DNA of 64,000 nt from Alistipes senegalensis (GTDB lineage: Bacteria; Bacteroidota; Bacteroidia; Bacteroidales; Rikenellaceae), in NCBI GenBank assembly GCA_023665825.1, contig JAMPDE010000001.1, positions 1,012,355 to 1,076,354 on the forward strand. The letters are read 5' to 3'. A program made the translations under genes and the position numbers. Below, in pieces: positions 16,350-25,300 of the stretch (the stretch's first letter is position 1; each line of letters starts with the position of its first letter). The notes below the pieces were generated by a model. It saw only the letters and a list, made by a program, of their open reading frames with translations. It was not told the DNA's origin and made no database searches.

Positions 16350-18143
16350 ATGAAAAAATTTGCGGTCATATTGCTTTCGGGCGGGCTTTTCTGTTCGGCG
16401 TTCGTCGCCGGACGGGCTCCCGCGCCCCTGCCGACGCCCGATGCCGATTGGCCCGATTCGCTGCGCAGCACGTGGTATTACACCGAAGGCCTGAAACGCA
16501 ACGTCATTTCGGGCGATACCGCGCTGGCACGCCGCCTCTTGCTCGAGGCCGTCCGCTTCGATTCGGCGTGCGCTCCCGCCTACTTCGCACTGGCGTCCGA
16601 GCGGTTGGCCGCATCGCCCGACGAGGCGGTCGATATGGCCCGTCGCGCTTGGCTGTTGGATACGGCCAACCTCTGGTACGAACGCAATTACGGGCAGTCG
16701 TTGTTGTCCGCTTCGCGGTTTCCCGAAGCGTTGGAGCGGTACCGCAGCCTGATCGCAAAAGACCCGCAGGATCCCGACAATTACCGCTTGCTGGCTGCGC
16801 TCTACGAGTTGCAGCGCAATCCGTACATGGCGCTCGCGACGCTCGATACGGCCGAAATGCGTTTCGGACGTATCCCCTATTTGAGCGCCATGAAGCGGCG
16901 TCTCCTCATCGCCACCGGCCAAGTCGACAAGGCCATCGCCGAAACCCGCACCGCCGCAGAGGAGGCTCCCTACGAGCTCGAACACCGCATCGTGCTGGCC
17001 GGATTGTACGGGCTGGCCAAGAAAGATTCGCTCGCGCTGGCCGAATACGCCGCCGTGCTGGCCGTCGATTCGACGAATGTCGCCGCACTGGTTTCGCTCT
17101 CGGATTTCTACAACGACCGGCGCGACTACCGGTCGCTGCTCACGGTCAACCAGCGGATTTTCCAGTCCGACGCCCTGCCGCTCGACGAGAAAGTCAAGCG
17201 TTTCGGGATTTTCACCGCCGACAGCCGCTTTTATCGCGAATACTACCCGCAAATCAACGCGCTGGCCGCGACGCTCGCCGTCCGCTATCCGCAAGCCCCG
17301 CAGGTCGTCGAGCTCTACGCGCAGCACCTCATGCGTTCGGGCGAATTGGAGCAGGCGCTGGCGCTGTACAAACTCCACGCCGACGACGCGCCCCCGCAGG
17401 AGGCGTACTACAAGTGGATCATCGACATCGAGAGTTACCTCCAACGCCCCGATTCGGTCGACCGTTACGTCCAGCGGGCTTTGCGGCGGTTCCCCGACCG
17501 CGTCGATTTCCACATCGCCAAAGGCAACGTGCATATCTATGCCGGCCGGCCCGACGAGGCCGTCCGCATCTACCGCCAGTCGTTGCGTTACGCCGGCACC
17601 GATTCGTTGCGCGGCGCCATTTGGGGGCTGGTCGGCGACGCCCACCACCAGACCGCCGATGCGACCCGGAAACAGGCCGCCGAGAGCGGAACGACCGATG
17701 CGTCGCGTGTGCGTGCGGCTGTCCGCAAGGCGATGAAATCGTGCTACGACGCCTACGAGCACAGCCTGCGTTACGATGCGGACAATGCGTCGGTGCTCAA
17801 TAATTACGCCTATTTCCTCGCGCTCGACAGCGCGCGCCTCGACCGTGCGCTCGCGATGTCCGAACGCGCCGTCGCACTGACCGACAACAACCCCACCTAT
17901 CTGGACACGCAGGCGTGGGTGCTGTTCCGCTTGGGGCGCATCGACGAGGCCAAACGCATCATGCGCCACGCCATTGCGCTCGATGCGCGCGGGAGTGCCG
18001 AACTGCTCGTCCATTACGGCGATATCCTGCACGCTGCGGGCGAAAATTTCTTGGCCGAGACCTACTGGCGCAAGGCGCTCGAAAAGGGCTACGACGCCGA
18101 CCAAATCGCCCGCCGCATCCTCCGCCTGAAAGGAAACCCCTAA
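16350..18143 (+). CDS. Secreted or membrane-anchored TPR protein
   Basis: A 597-residue protein with an N-terminal signal sequence (MKKFAVILLSGGLFCSAFVAG) and tetratricopeptide-type helix pairs for nearly its whole length: APAYFALASERLAASPDEAV, DNYRLLAALYELQRNPYMAL, VALVSLSDFYNDRRDYRSL, LNNYAYFLALDSARLDRAL and LDTQAWVLFRLGRIDEAK are clear. TPR proteins scaffold protein complexes; the partner is unknown. The start is the ATG at 16350, which abuts a repeat on its left. It lies 16 bp before an M23/EnvC-like gene, so a shared transcript and a cell-envelope role are likely. Confidence 0.8.
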   Translation: MKKFAVILLSGGLFCSAFVAGRAPAPLPTPDADWPDSLRSTWYYTEGLKRNVISGDTALARRLLLEAVRFDSACAPAYFALASERLAASPDEAVDMARRAWLLDTANLWYERNYGQSLLSASRFPEALERYRSLIAKDPQDPDNYRLLAALYELQRNPYMALATLDTAEMRFGRIPYLSAMKRRLLIATGQVDKAIAETRTAAEEAPYELEHRIVLAGLYGLAKKDSLALAEYAAVLAVDSTNVAALVSLSDFYNDRRDYRSLLTVNQRIFQSDALPLDEKVKRFGIFTADSRFYREYYPQINALAATLAVRYPQAPQVVELYAQHLMRSGELEQALALYKLHADDAPPQEAYYKWIIDIESYLQRPDSVDRYVQRALRRFPDRVDFHIAKGNVHIYAGRPDEAVRIYRQSLRYAGTDSLRGAIWGLVGDAHHQTADATRKQAAESGTTDASRVRAAVRKAMKSCYDAYEHSLRYDADNASVLNNYAYFLALDSARLDRALAMSERAVALTDNNPTYLDTQAWVLFRLGRIDEAKRIMRHAIALDARGSAELLVHYGDILHAAGENFLAETYWRKALEKGYDADQIARRILRLKGNP

Positions 18144-18159
18144 CCTACCCTGCCCGCTC

Positions 18160-19293
18160 ATGAAACCGCGCCGCCTGCTACCCTTGCTTCCGTTCGTCCT
18201 GCTGTTCGCCGCCGCCCCTGCGGTCGTGGCCCAGAACGACCGTCAAATCGCGTTGCAGAAGCAGGCCATCGCCAAGTTGGAGCGCAAAATCGCCGAAGAG
18301 GAGCGGCAAATCACGAAACTCCGCGCGGGGCAGAAAAACACGCAGGAACAGGTCGAACGGTTGAGCCGCAATCTGGAAAACCGCAACCAGCTGCTCGCGG
18401 CGACCGAACGGCAGGCACGGACGCTGCGCCGCGAACTGGCCCGCACGGACAGTGTTTCGGGCGACCTGACGCGCCAGCTGGCCCGCCACCGCGAAGAGTA
18501 CGCCGAGATGGTGCGCGATGCCTATCGCAACCACCGGCACCACAATTACCTGACCTATATCTTTTCGTCGCGTGATTTCAAGGACATCGCCCGCCGCATC
18601 GTCACGCTGCGCGAAATGGCCGAAGCCCGCGAACGCAAGATGACCGAAATCGCGTCGCTCGGCAAGCAGGTGCAGCGCGAGAAGACGCAGCTCGAACGGC
18701 GCAAGAAATCGGTCGATTCCGTGACGGTGCAGCTCCGTGAACAGCGGGCCGCGCTCGAACGCGACGCACGCGACGCACGGCTGGCCCTGCGCCAGATGTC
18801 GAGCCGCGAAAAGGAGGCCCTGCAACGCAAGCTCTCGCAGCAGGAACAGCTGCAAACGGCCATCGAAACGCTGCGCAAACTGACCAAAGGCAACAAGGCG
18901 GGTGCCTCGTTCTCGGCGAAGACTTCGGGGCTGCGTCTGCCGGTGGTCGGCGGCAGTGTGAAACGCTACAAGGAGAACATGGCCGAAATCGTGGGCCCGC
19001 GCAACGCGCAGGTGCAGTCCATCTACGAAGGCAAGGTGGTCGACGTCAAGCAGAACCGCATTACGGGCAAATACGAGGTTTACGTCGCGCATGGCGAGTA
19101 TATTACGACTTACTCCAATCTCTCGTCGACGGTTGTCGCGAAAGGAAGCGTCGTGGCCCGCAACGGGCTGTTGGGGACGATCGGTTCGGCCATGAACATC
19201 CGCACGATGGAAACCGAATACAAAATCGTCTTCGGCATCTACCCGCCCGACCCCAACAAGAAAATGCTCGCTTCCGACTGCTTCAAACGCTAA
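18160..19293 (+). CDS. EnvC-like murein hydrolase activator (degenerate M23 domain)
   Basis: A 377-residue periplasmic protein: signal peptide (to about residue 24, AAPAVVAQ), a long Glu/Arg/Gln-rich coiled coil (about 25-245), and a C-terminal LytM/M23-like fold (GLRLPVVGG from about 262). The catalytic HxxxD and HxH zinc ligands of active M23 endopeptidases are not seen; the region where HLHFE would fall reads EYKIVFGI. This matches EnvC-type regulators that activate amidases rather than cut peptidoglycan. It is transcribed with the TPR gene and followed by a family-A hairpin just after the stop. Confidence 0.8.
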   Translation: MKPRRLLPLLPFVLLFAAAPAVVAQNDRQIALQKQAIAKLERKIAEEERQITKLRAGQKNTQEQVERLSRNLENRNQLLAATERQARTLRRELARTDSVSGDLTRQLARHREEYAEMVRDAYRNHRHHNYLTYIFSSRDFKDIARRIVTLREMAEARERKMTEIASLGKQVQREKTQLERRKKSVDSVTVQLREQRAALERDARDARLALRQMSSREKEALQRKLSQQEQLQTAIETLRKLTKGNKAGASFSAKTSGLRLPVVGGSVKRYKENMAEIVGPRNAQVQSIYEGKVVDVKQNRITGKYEVYVAHGEYITTYSNLSSTVVAKGSVVARNGLLGTIGSAMNIRTMETEYKIVFGIYPPDPNKKMLASDCFKR

Positions 19294-19403
19294 CCCCGTT
19301 AAGAACGGGGATTTAAGCGTTACGGGCAGTTATCGGGTTTCAGACGGTCGGAAGCGCATTGACCGTTTAAGAAGCGTAGCCCTTAAAACGGCTATCTTAA
19401 AGA
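19294..19403. repeat. Family-A repeat between convergent genes
   Basis: Plus-strand hairpin CCCCGTTAAGAACGGGG with ATTTAAG starts at the stop of the M23-like gene and leads a tail to 19366. From 19403 to 19372 on the minus strand a second hairpin (CGTCTTTAAGATAGCCG, then TTTTAAGGGCTACG) serves the flavoprotein, whose stop codon lies inside it. Confidence 0.75.
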
Positions 19404-20945
19404 CGCGGCTACCGCTTCTGCGATGCGTTCGCCGTCGAGGGCGGCCGAGATGATGCCGCCCGCATACCCTGCTCCCTCGCCTGCCGGAAAGAGCCCCTCG
19501 ATTTCGGGGTGCATCAGCGTCGCGGGGTCGCGCGGGATGCGTACCGGCGTCGAGGTGCGCGATTCGACCCCTACGACCACCGCCTGATCCGTTACGAATC
19601 CCCGCATCCGCCGGCCGAACGTCGCGAGCCCTTGCCGCAGGCCGTCGGCCATGAATCGCGGCAGCCACTCGTCCAGCCGCGACGGCACGATGCCCGGAAT
19701 ATACGAGGTCGCCGGCAGCGTGCGGCTCGCACGTCCCGCCACGAAATCCGTTACCCGTTGGGCCGGTGCGGTTTGGCGGTCGCCGCCATGTCGGCGGGCC
19801 AGTTCTTCGAGTTGCTGCTGGAACCGCAGCCCCGCCAGCTCGCCCCATTCGGCCCGCAGGTGCTCGAAATCGGAGAGCCGCACTTCGGTCACCAGCCCCG
19901 AGTTGGCGTAGGGCGACGTACGGCCGCTCGGCGACATGCCGTTGACGACCGACTGGGCCGCATCGGTCATGGCCGGGACGATGAATCCGCCCGGACACAT
20001 GCAGAACGAATAGACGCCGCGTCCGTGCTCTTGACTCACGAGCGAATAGGCTGCCGCAGGCAGGTATTCGCCGCGTTCTTCGCAGTGGTACTGGATGCTG
20101 TCGATGAGTGCCTGCGGATGTTCGATGCGCACGCCCATCGCGAAAGGTTTCGCTTCGAGCCGCACGCCGCGTCGGTGGAGCAGTTCGTAGATATCGCGTG
20201 CCGAGTGTCCCGTAGCCAGCACGACGACCGCCCCTTCGATTGTCTCGTCGCCGCATTGCACGCCCCGAATGCGCCCGTCGCGCAGGACGAAATCGGTTAC
20301 CTTGCGCTCGAAAAGCACCGTCCCGCCCGCTTCGGTGATTGTCCGGCAGATACGGGCGATGATGTAGGGCAGTTTGTCCGTGCCGATGTGGGGGTGGGCT
20401 TCGTAGAGGATTTCGGGCGACGCGCCGTGAAAGACCAGCGTCTGCAAGGCACGGTTGTAGTCGCCGCGTTTCTTGCTGCGTGTGAACAGTTTGCCGTCCG
20501 AGAACGTCCCCGCGCCGCCCTCGCCGAACGCATAGTTCGATTCGGGGTCGACCGTGCCGTTGCGGTTGATGCGGGCGATGTCGACCTTGCGGGCCGAGAC
20601 TTCGCGGCCGCGTTCGAGCAGGATGGGCCGGTAGCCCAGTTCGATGAGCCGCAGCGCCGCGAACAGTCCCGCCGGGCCCGACCCCACGACCACCACTTCG
20701 GTGCGGTGCGAGACGTCGGGATAGTCGAAATGCACCGGTGCGGGCTGCGGTTCGCAGTCGACGTAGATTTCGAGCGAGAGGTTGACTTTGGGCTGCCGCT
20801 GCCGGGCGTCGATCGAGCGTTTCACGACCCGCACGAGGGCGATTTCGTCTTCGCGGATGCCTAATTTGCGGGCTGCGAGGGCCGTGCGATAGGGTACATC
20901 GGCGGCCTGCTTGGGCGTGAGTACGAGGGTGACGGTTTGCGGCAT
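19392..20945 (-). CDS. FAD-dependent oxidoreductase, COG2509 type
   Basis: A 517-residue cytoplasmic flavoprotein. An N-terminal domain of about 90 residues precedes the Rossmann FAD motif VVVVGSGPAGLFAALRLIELG (about 94-114). Further flavoprotein landmarks are NYAFGEGGAGTFSDGKL, VVLATGHSARD and a C-terminal GEGAGYAGGI segment. This matches the widespread uncharacterised FAD-dependent dehydrogenase family; the substrate is unknown. It is a single leftward gene, divergent from tRNA-Leu(TAG). The last residues (SLR) and the TAG stop fall in a family-A hairpin. Confidence 0.85.
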   Translation of the reverse strand: MPQTVTLVLTPKQAADVPYRTALAARKLGIREDEIALVRVVKRSIDARQRQPKVNLSLEIYVDCEPQPAPVHFDYPDVSHRTEVVVVGSGPAGLFAALRLIELGYRPILLERGREVSARKVDIARINRNGTVDPESNYAFGEGGAGTFSDGKLFTRSKKRGDYNRALQTLVFHGASPEILYEAHPHIGTDKLPYIIARICRTITEAGGTVLFERKVTDFVLRDGRIRGVQCGDETIEGAVVVLATGHSARDIYELLHRRGVRLEAKPFAMGVRIEHPQALIDSIQYHCEERGEYLPAAAYSLVSQEHGRGVYSFCMCPGGFIVPAMTDAAQSVVNGMSPSGRTSPYANSGLVTEVRLSDFEHLRAEWGELAGLRFQQQLEELARRHGGDRQTAPAQRVTDFVAGRASRTLPATSYIPGIVPSRLDEWLPRFMADGLRQGLATFGRRMRGFVTDQAVVVGVESRTSTPVRIPRDPATLMHPEIEGLFPAGEGAGYAGGIISAALDGERIAEAVAASLR

Positions 20946-21072
20946 GGCGTTGTCGAGGTTTTGGTCGGGGCCGGCTTCGTAAGCTGCCGGCCTCCCGGGA
21001 GGTTCGGATTCGCAACGCCAAATTTAATAAAAAATCTTCGGGCGGGGAGGGCGTGGAATCCGATTTTTTCAT

Positions 21073-21080
21073 TAACTTTG
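21073..21080 (+). promoter_or_regulatory. -7 box of tRNA-Leu(TAG) promoter
   Basis: TAACTTTG fits TAnnTTTG and lies about 50 bp before the tRNA. Confidence 0.5.
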
Positions 21081-21130
21081 CTCGAATCCTCCATTCGTGC
21101 ACATGCGCATTCCGGCGGATTCGGCGTTCT

Positions 21131-21212
21131 GCGGATATGGTGTAATTGGTAGCCACGTCAGACTTAGGATCTGATGCCTTCGGGCGTGGGGGTTCGAGTC
21201 CCTTTATCCGCA
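21131..21212 (+). tRNA. tRNA-Leu (anticodon TAG)
   Basis: Acceptor stem GCGGATA/TATCCGC, anticodon stem TCAGA/TCTGA with loop CTTAGGA (anticodon TAG), a long variable arm TGCCTTCGGGCG, and T-loop GTTCGAGTC. CCA is not encoded. Confidence 0.95.
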
Positions 21213-21213
21213 C

Positions 21214-21242
21214 AAAGGAGCCTTCGCGAAGGCTCCTTTTTT
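21214..21242. terminator. Terminator shared by tRNA-Leu(TAG) and the nuclease gene
   Basis: AAAGGAGCCTTCGCGAAGGC continues to CTCCTTT as a near-perfect palindrome, with TTTTTT on the plus side. The minus-strand nuclease gene ends at its right edge, so it may work in both directions. Confidence 0.8.
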
Positions 21243-22284
21243 ATTTCCGCTTGAACACGAACGTCGCCAGCACGCCTTTGTGGTCGGTGGGCCATACGCC
21301 GAGCGGTTCGACGAATGTATCGCCGCCCGTCTCGCGGATCCGTTCGCTCCGCACGATCGACGACGACGGCCCCACGATTTCGACCCGCTTCGGCTCGAAC
21401 GCCCCGCCCGGCAGGTAATAGATGAAGTCGATGCGGTCGCGTTCGTCGGCATCGGGAGCCCACGTCAGTTTCTGGGGCGGTTTCGCCGGATTGTCGGACG
21501 GATAGGTGAAACCCGGATGCGTCGTCGGGTCGGGATGAAGAACCCGGTAAACGTCGCGGAATCCGGCTTCATGGAGCTGCTCGGAGCAGTCCCAGCAAAC
21601 GGCGCAACCGTTGTGATCCCACATCGCGCGCGTCGCGTCGGTCCAGTCCAAGTGCGACGGTTCGTTGAAATCTCCGGCCAGCAGAATCAGGTCGGCCTGC
21701 TCGTGCGAAACCTCTTCGAGGAATGCTGCGATGGCCTCGTCGCGGGTGGACGCACGGTTCATGCGCAGAACGGCTTCCGAATCGCCGTTCGGGGCGGGCA
21801 GTTTCCGCCACGTCACGCCGTCGTAGCCGCGCGGCAGGTAGCAGGCGTAGTGCGTATAGTCCAGATGGGCGGGATAGAGCAGTACGTCGCGGCCTTCGAC
21901 GCGGATGCGCACCTTCATATCGACGCCGCCCGGAACGGTGGCAAGTCCCGTCGCGACCTCCTCGATCGGATATTTCGACAATACGCAGACATCGGTTCCC
22001 TGCACGCCGGTGCAGCGTCCCGAAGCCCCGTACCACCTCTGTCCGCGTTGTTTCAGCGCTTCGACCAGCCGCTCGGAGGTCACGCCGTCGTGGTTGTTGA
22101 CCTCGCACAGCGCGACGACATGCGCGTCGAGGCGGGCGATTTCGTCGGCCAAAGCGTCGAAAGCCCCCGACACGACCTTCGCGTCGCCCCAGATGTTGAG
22201 TTGAAGGATCCGCAGTTCGCCGGTTTTCCCGTAGCTGCATCCCGAGCAGCAAAGCAGCAGCAGGACAAAAAGTTTTCGTAACAT
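21241..22284 (-). CDS. Lipoprotein endonuclease/exonuclease/phosphatase-family hydrolase
   Basis: A 347-residue predicted lipoprotein (MLRKLFVLLLLCCSGC, lipobox about residue 16). The DNase I-like EEP fold is shown by LRILQLNIWGD (about 24-34), VALCEVNN with the metal-binding Glu, LLAGDFNEPSHLDW (about 212-226), and the final TDHKGVLATF with the catalytic His. Family members hydrolyse phosphodiesters in nucleic acids, inositol phosphates or sphingolipids; the envelope location favours a nutrient-scavenging role. It lies 19 bp after the hybrid sensor, so it may be the distal gene of that transcript. Confidence 0.85.
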   Translation of the reverse strand: MLRKLFVLLLLCCSGCSYGKTGELRILQLNIWGDAKVVSGAFDALADEIARLDAHVVALCEVNNHDGVTSERLVEALKQRGQRWYGASGRCTGVQGTDVCVLSKYPIEEVATGLATVPGGVDMKVRIRVEGRDVLLYPAHLDYTHYACYLPRGYDGVTWRKLPAPNGDSEAVLRMNRASTRDEAIAAFLEEVSHEQADLILLAGDFNEPSHLDWTDATRAMWDHNGCAVCWDCSEQLHEAGFRDVYRVLHPDPTTHPGFTYPSDNPAKPPQKLTWAPDADERDRIDFIYYLPGGAFEPKRVEIVGPSSSIVRSERIRETGGDTFVEPLGVWPTDHKGVLATFVFKRK

Positions 22285-22303
22285 GCTTTTTTAATTTCGT
22301 GGT

Positions 22304-25300
22304 TCAGGGCCGGTCGTCGGATTTCTCGTCCGGTTCGGGGTCGGGCCGGCCGGAGGTGTCGGCGACGAAGTTCTTGGGAAGCACCCCGAACTGTTTCTGG
22401 AAACATTTGGCGAAGTACGACGTCGAACTGAACCCCACCATGTAACAGACTTCGTTGATGTGGTAACGCCGGTCTTGGAGGAGCTGGGCGGCTGTTTTGA
22501 GCCGTTCGAGCCGCAGGTAGTCGTTCGGGGTCATGTCCAGCACGCCCTTGATTTTGCGGTAGAAACTGGCCCGGCTCATGTGCATCATCTCGGCGATGTC
22601 GTTCATCTTGAACTCGGGGTTGTTGAAATTGGCGTGGATGATCTCCTGCAACCGGACGATGAAATCCGTATCGGCCGACGACGTGGCCATCGTGTCGGCC
22701 AGCACCAGCGGGTTCTGCATGAACGATTCGCGCAGTTTGCGGCGGCTCCTGATGAGGTTGGCGATGACGGAGAGCAGGTAGTCGGGCGAGAACGGTTTCT
22801 CGACGTAAGCGTCCGCGCCGGCCTCCATGCCCGAAATTTTGGATTGCAGGTTGGTCTTCGCCGTCAGCAGAATCAGCGGGATGTGGCTGTACCGCAGGTC
22901 GTTCTTGACCCGTTTGCACAGTTCGATCCCGTCCATCTGGGGCATCATGATGTCGCAGACGATCAGGTCGACGTAGTTTTTCTCCAATACCTCCAACGCT
23001 TCCACGCCGTTTCCGGCCGTGAGCACCGCGTAGTGTTCCGCCGCCTGCCGCCGGATGAATCCGCACATTTCGGGATTGTCCTCCACGACCAAGATGCAGC
23101 GGGTGTCCGGCCGCGATTCGGCCGACGGATCCGCTGTTGCATCGGCATACTCCTCCCGCATCGTTTCGCTGCGGTCGGACGCGGGTTCCCCGACGAGCGG
23201 GAGCGTGAGCACGAATTCGTTGAGCCGTTCGGAGGGGCCCATCGCCAGCGTGCCGCGTTGCAGTTCGGCGAGCGAACGGGCCAGTGCGAGCCCGATGCCG
23301 GTGCCGACCGATTCGCTTTTGCGGGTGTGGCGGAAGAAGGGGGCGAAAATGGCCTCGCGCATATCGGGCGGGACGACTTCGCCGTCGTTCGTCACCGTGA
23401 TGCAGAGCGTGTCGGCGGCCGTTCGCAGCACGACGCGGATCGTGCTGTCCGAGTACTTCAAGGCGTTGTTGAGCAGGTTGCTCAAAATTTTGGTGAAGGC
23501 TTCGCGGTCGATGTCGGCGCAGGCGTTTTCGGCCTCGACCGAGAGCTCGAACGATTTGCCCTGCTGCCGCGCCGACGAACTGAACCGGTAGAAGACCGAT
23601 TCGAGAATCTCGGCCGCATCGAGCCGGACGAGGCTGATCGGCAGCCGTTCCTTTTCGATTTTCTGGAAATCGAGCAGCTGGTTGGTGAGCTCCAGCAGCC
23701 GGTCGGTGTTGCGGTCCATGATGTGGAGGTCTTCGGCCAGTTCGGGGTCGGCCGTTGCGCGGTGCAGGATATGTTCCAGCGGCCCCTTGATGAGTGTCAG
23801 CGGCGTGCGGATTTCGTGGGCGATGTCGGTGAAGAAATTGATTTTGGCATGGTAGAGCTCGCGTTCTTTCTTGCGCTCGAAATCCTGCCGGTACTGCTGT
23901 TGCCGGCGGGCGGTGCGCCGGTTGAGGTAGACGAAGAAGAGTGCGAGCCCTCCGGCCGCGAGGAGCGTGTAGACCGCATAGGCGACGGCGGAGAGGAAGA
24001 ACGGCGGCCGGATTTCGATGAAAAGGTCTTTGCCCGATTCGGGAATCGGAGCGGTGCCGTTGCGGTCGGTGAGCCGGACTTGGAAGCGATATTTGCCCGG
24101 CGGCAGCTTGGAGTAGGTGATCGTCGCGTTTTCGGTCGTGTAGTGCCGCCAATGGTCGTCGAACCCTTCGAGTTTGTAGAGCAGCCGGCCGGTTTGCGGG
24201 TCGTGGTAGCAGAGCGCGGCGAGTTGCAGCGAAAACGAATTGCGGTCGTAGGCCAGCCGGATGGTGTCGGTGTAGAGGATGCTTTTCCGCAGCGGGGCGT
24301 TGCGTTCGCCGATGACGATCTTTTCGTCCAGCAGCGAGAAGTCGGTGATATAGACCGGCGGCCGGTAGTCGTTCTTGCGTCCGGCAAGCTGTTCGGGGTC
24401 GAACGCCACGAGCCCCTCGATGCAGCCGAAGTAGACGGTTCCCTGCTCGGATTTGTAGCCCGACTTGTAGTTGAACTGGTTGCTCAACAGCCGGTTGGCG
24501 ACGGTGTAGACGTGGCTGACGGTGCCCGTGTCGGGCAGGAACGACACGAGTCCCCGATTGGTCGTGATCCAGAAACGGCCTGCGTCGTCCTCGACGATGC
24601 GGAAAACCACGTCGCTCGGCATGCCGTCGGACGAACTGTACCGGACGAAGGCGTTGCGCTGCGCGTCGAACCGGCAGAATCCCGCCCCTTCGGTCGTGAA
24701 CCAGATCTGTTTGCGGCTGTCCTCGAAGACGCTCGTCACGTTGTCGGCGGGCAGCGATTCGTCGTCGTCGCCGTCGTGCGTGAAGTGCGCCCACGTGTCG
24801 TTGCGGGCGTCGTGGCGATAGACGCCGTTCGAGAAGGTGGCGACCCACAAGTCGCCGTTCGAGTCCTCGCGGATGTCGTTGACCATCTTGCCGCCGTTGA
24901 TTTCGGGGACGTAGTGGAAGCGGTCGGTCTGCCGGTCGTAGTACTGCAATCCGTGCATCGTGCCCACGTAAATCCGGCCGCCGCTGGTCTTGCAGAGGGC
25001 GAAAACGTAGTTGCTGAACAACCGGCCCGGCCGGTTGTCGTTGTCGTATTTGCGGATGTGGCCCGTGCGCGTGTCGATGACGCGGATGCCTTTGGAGAAG
25101 GTACCCACCCACAGGTCGTCGCCGTCCATGAGCAGCCCGTGCACGTTGGAGAACGCGCGGCTGGGCGCGAAGAAGTCGAACGTGCGCGCCTCCGGGTCGA
25201 AGCGGTAGAGCCCCGCGTCTTCGGTGCCGATCCAGAGCCGGCCGTGTTCGTCGGGGCAGATTTCGCGGACGCGGCGTCCTTTGAGCCCTTGCGGCGCGTC

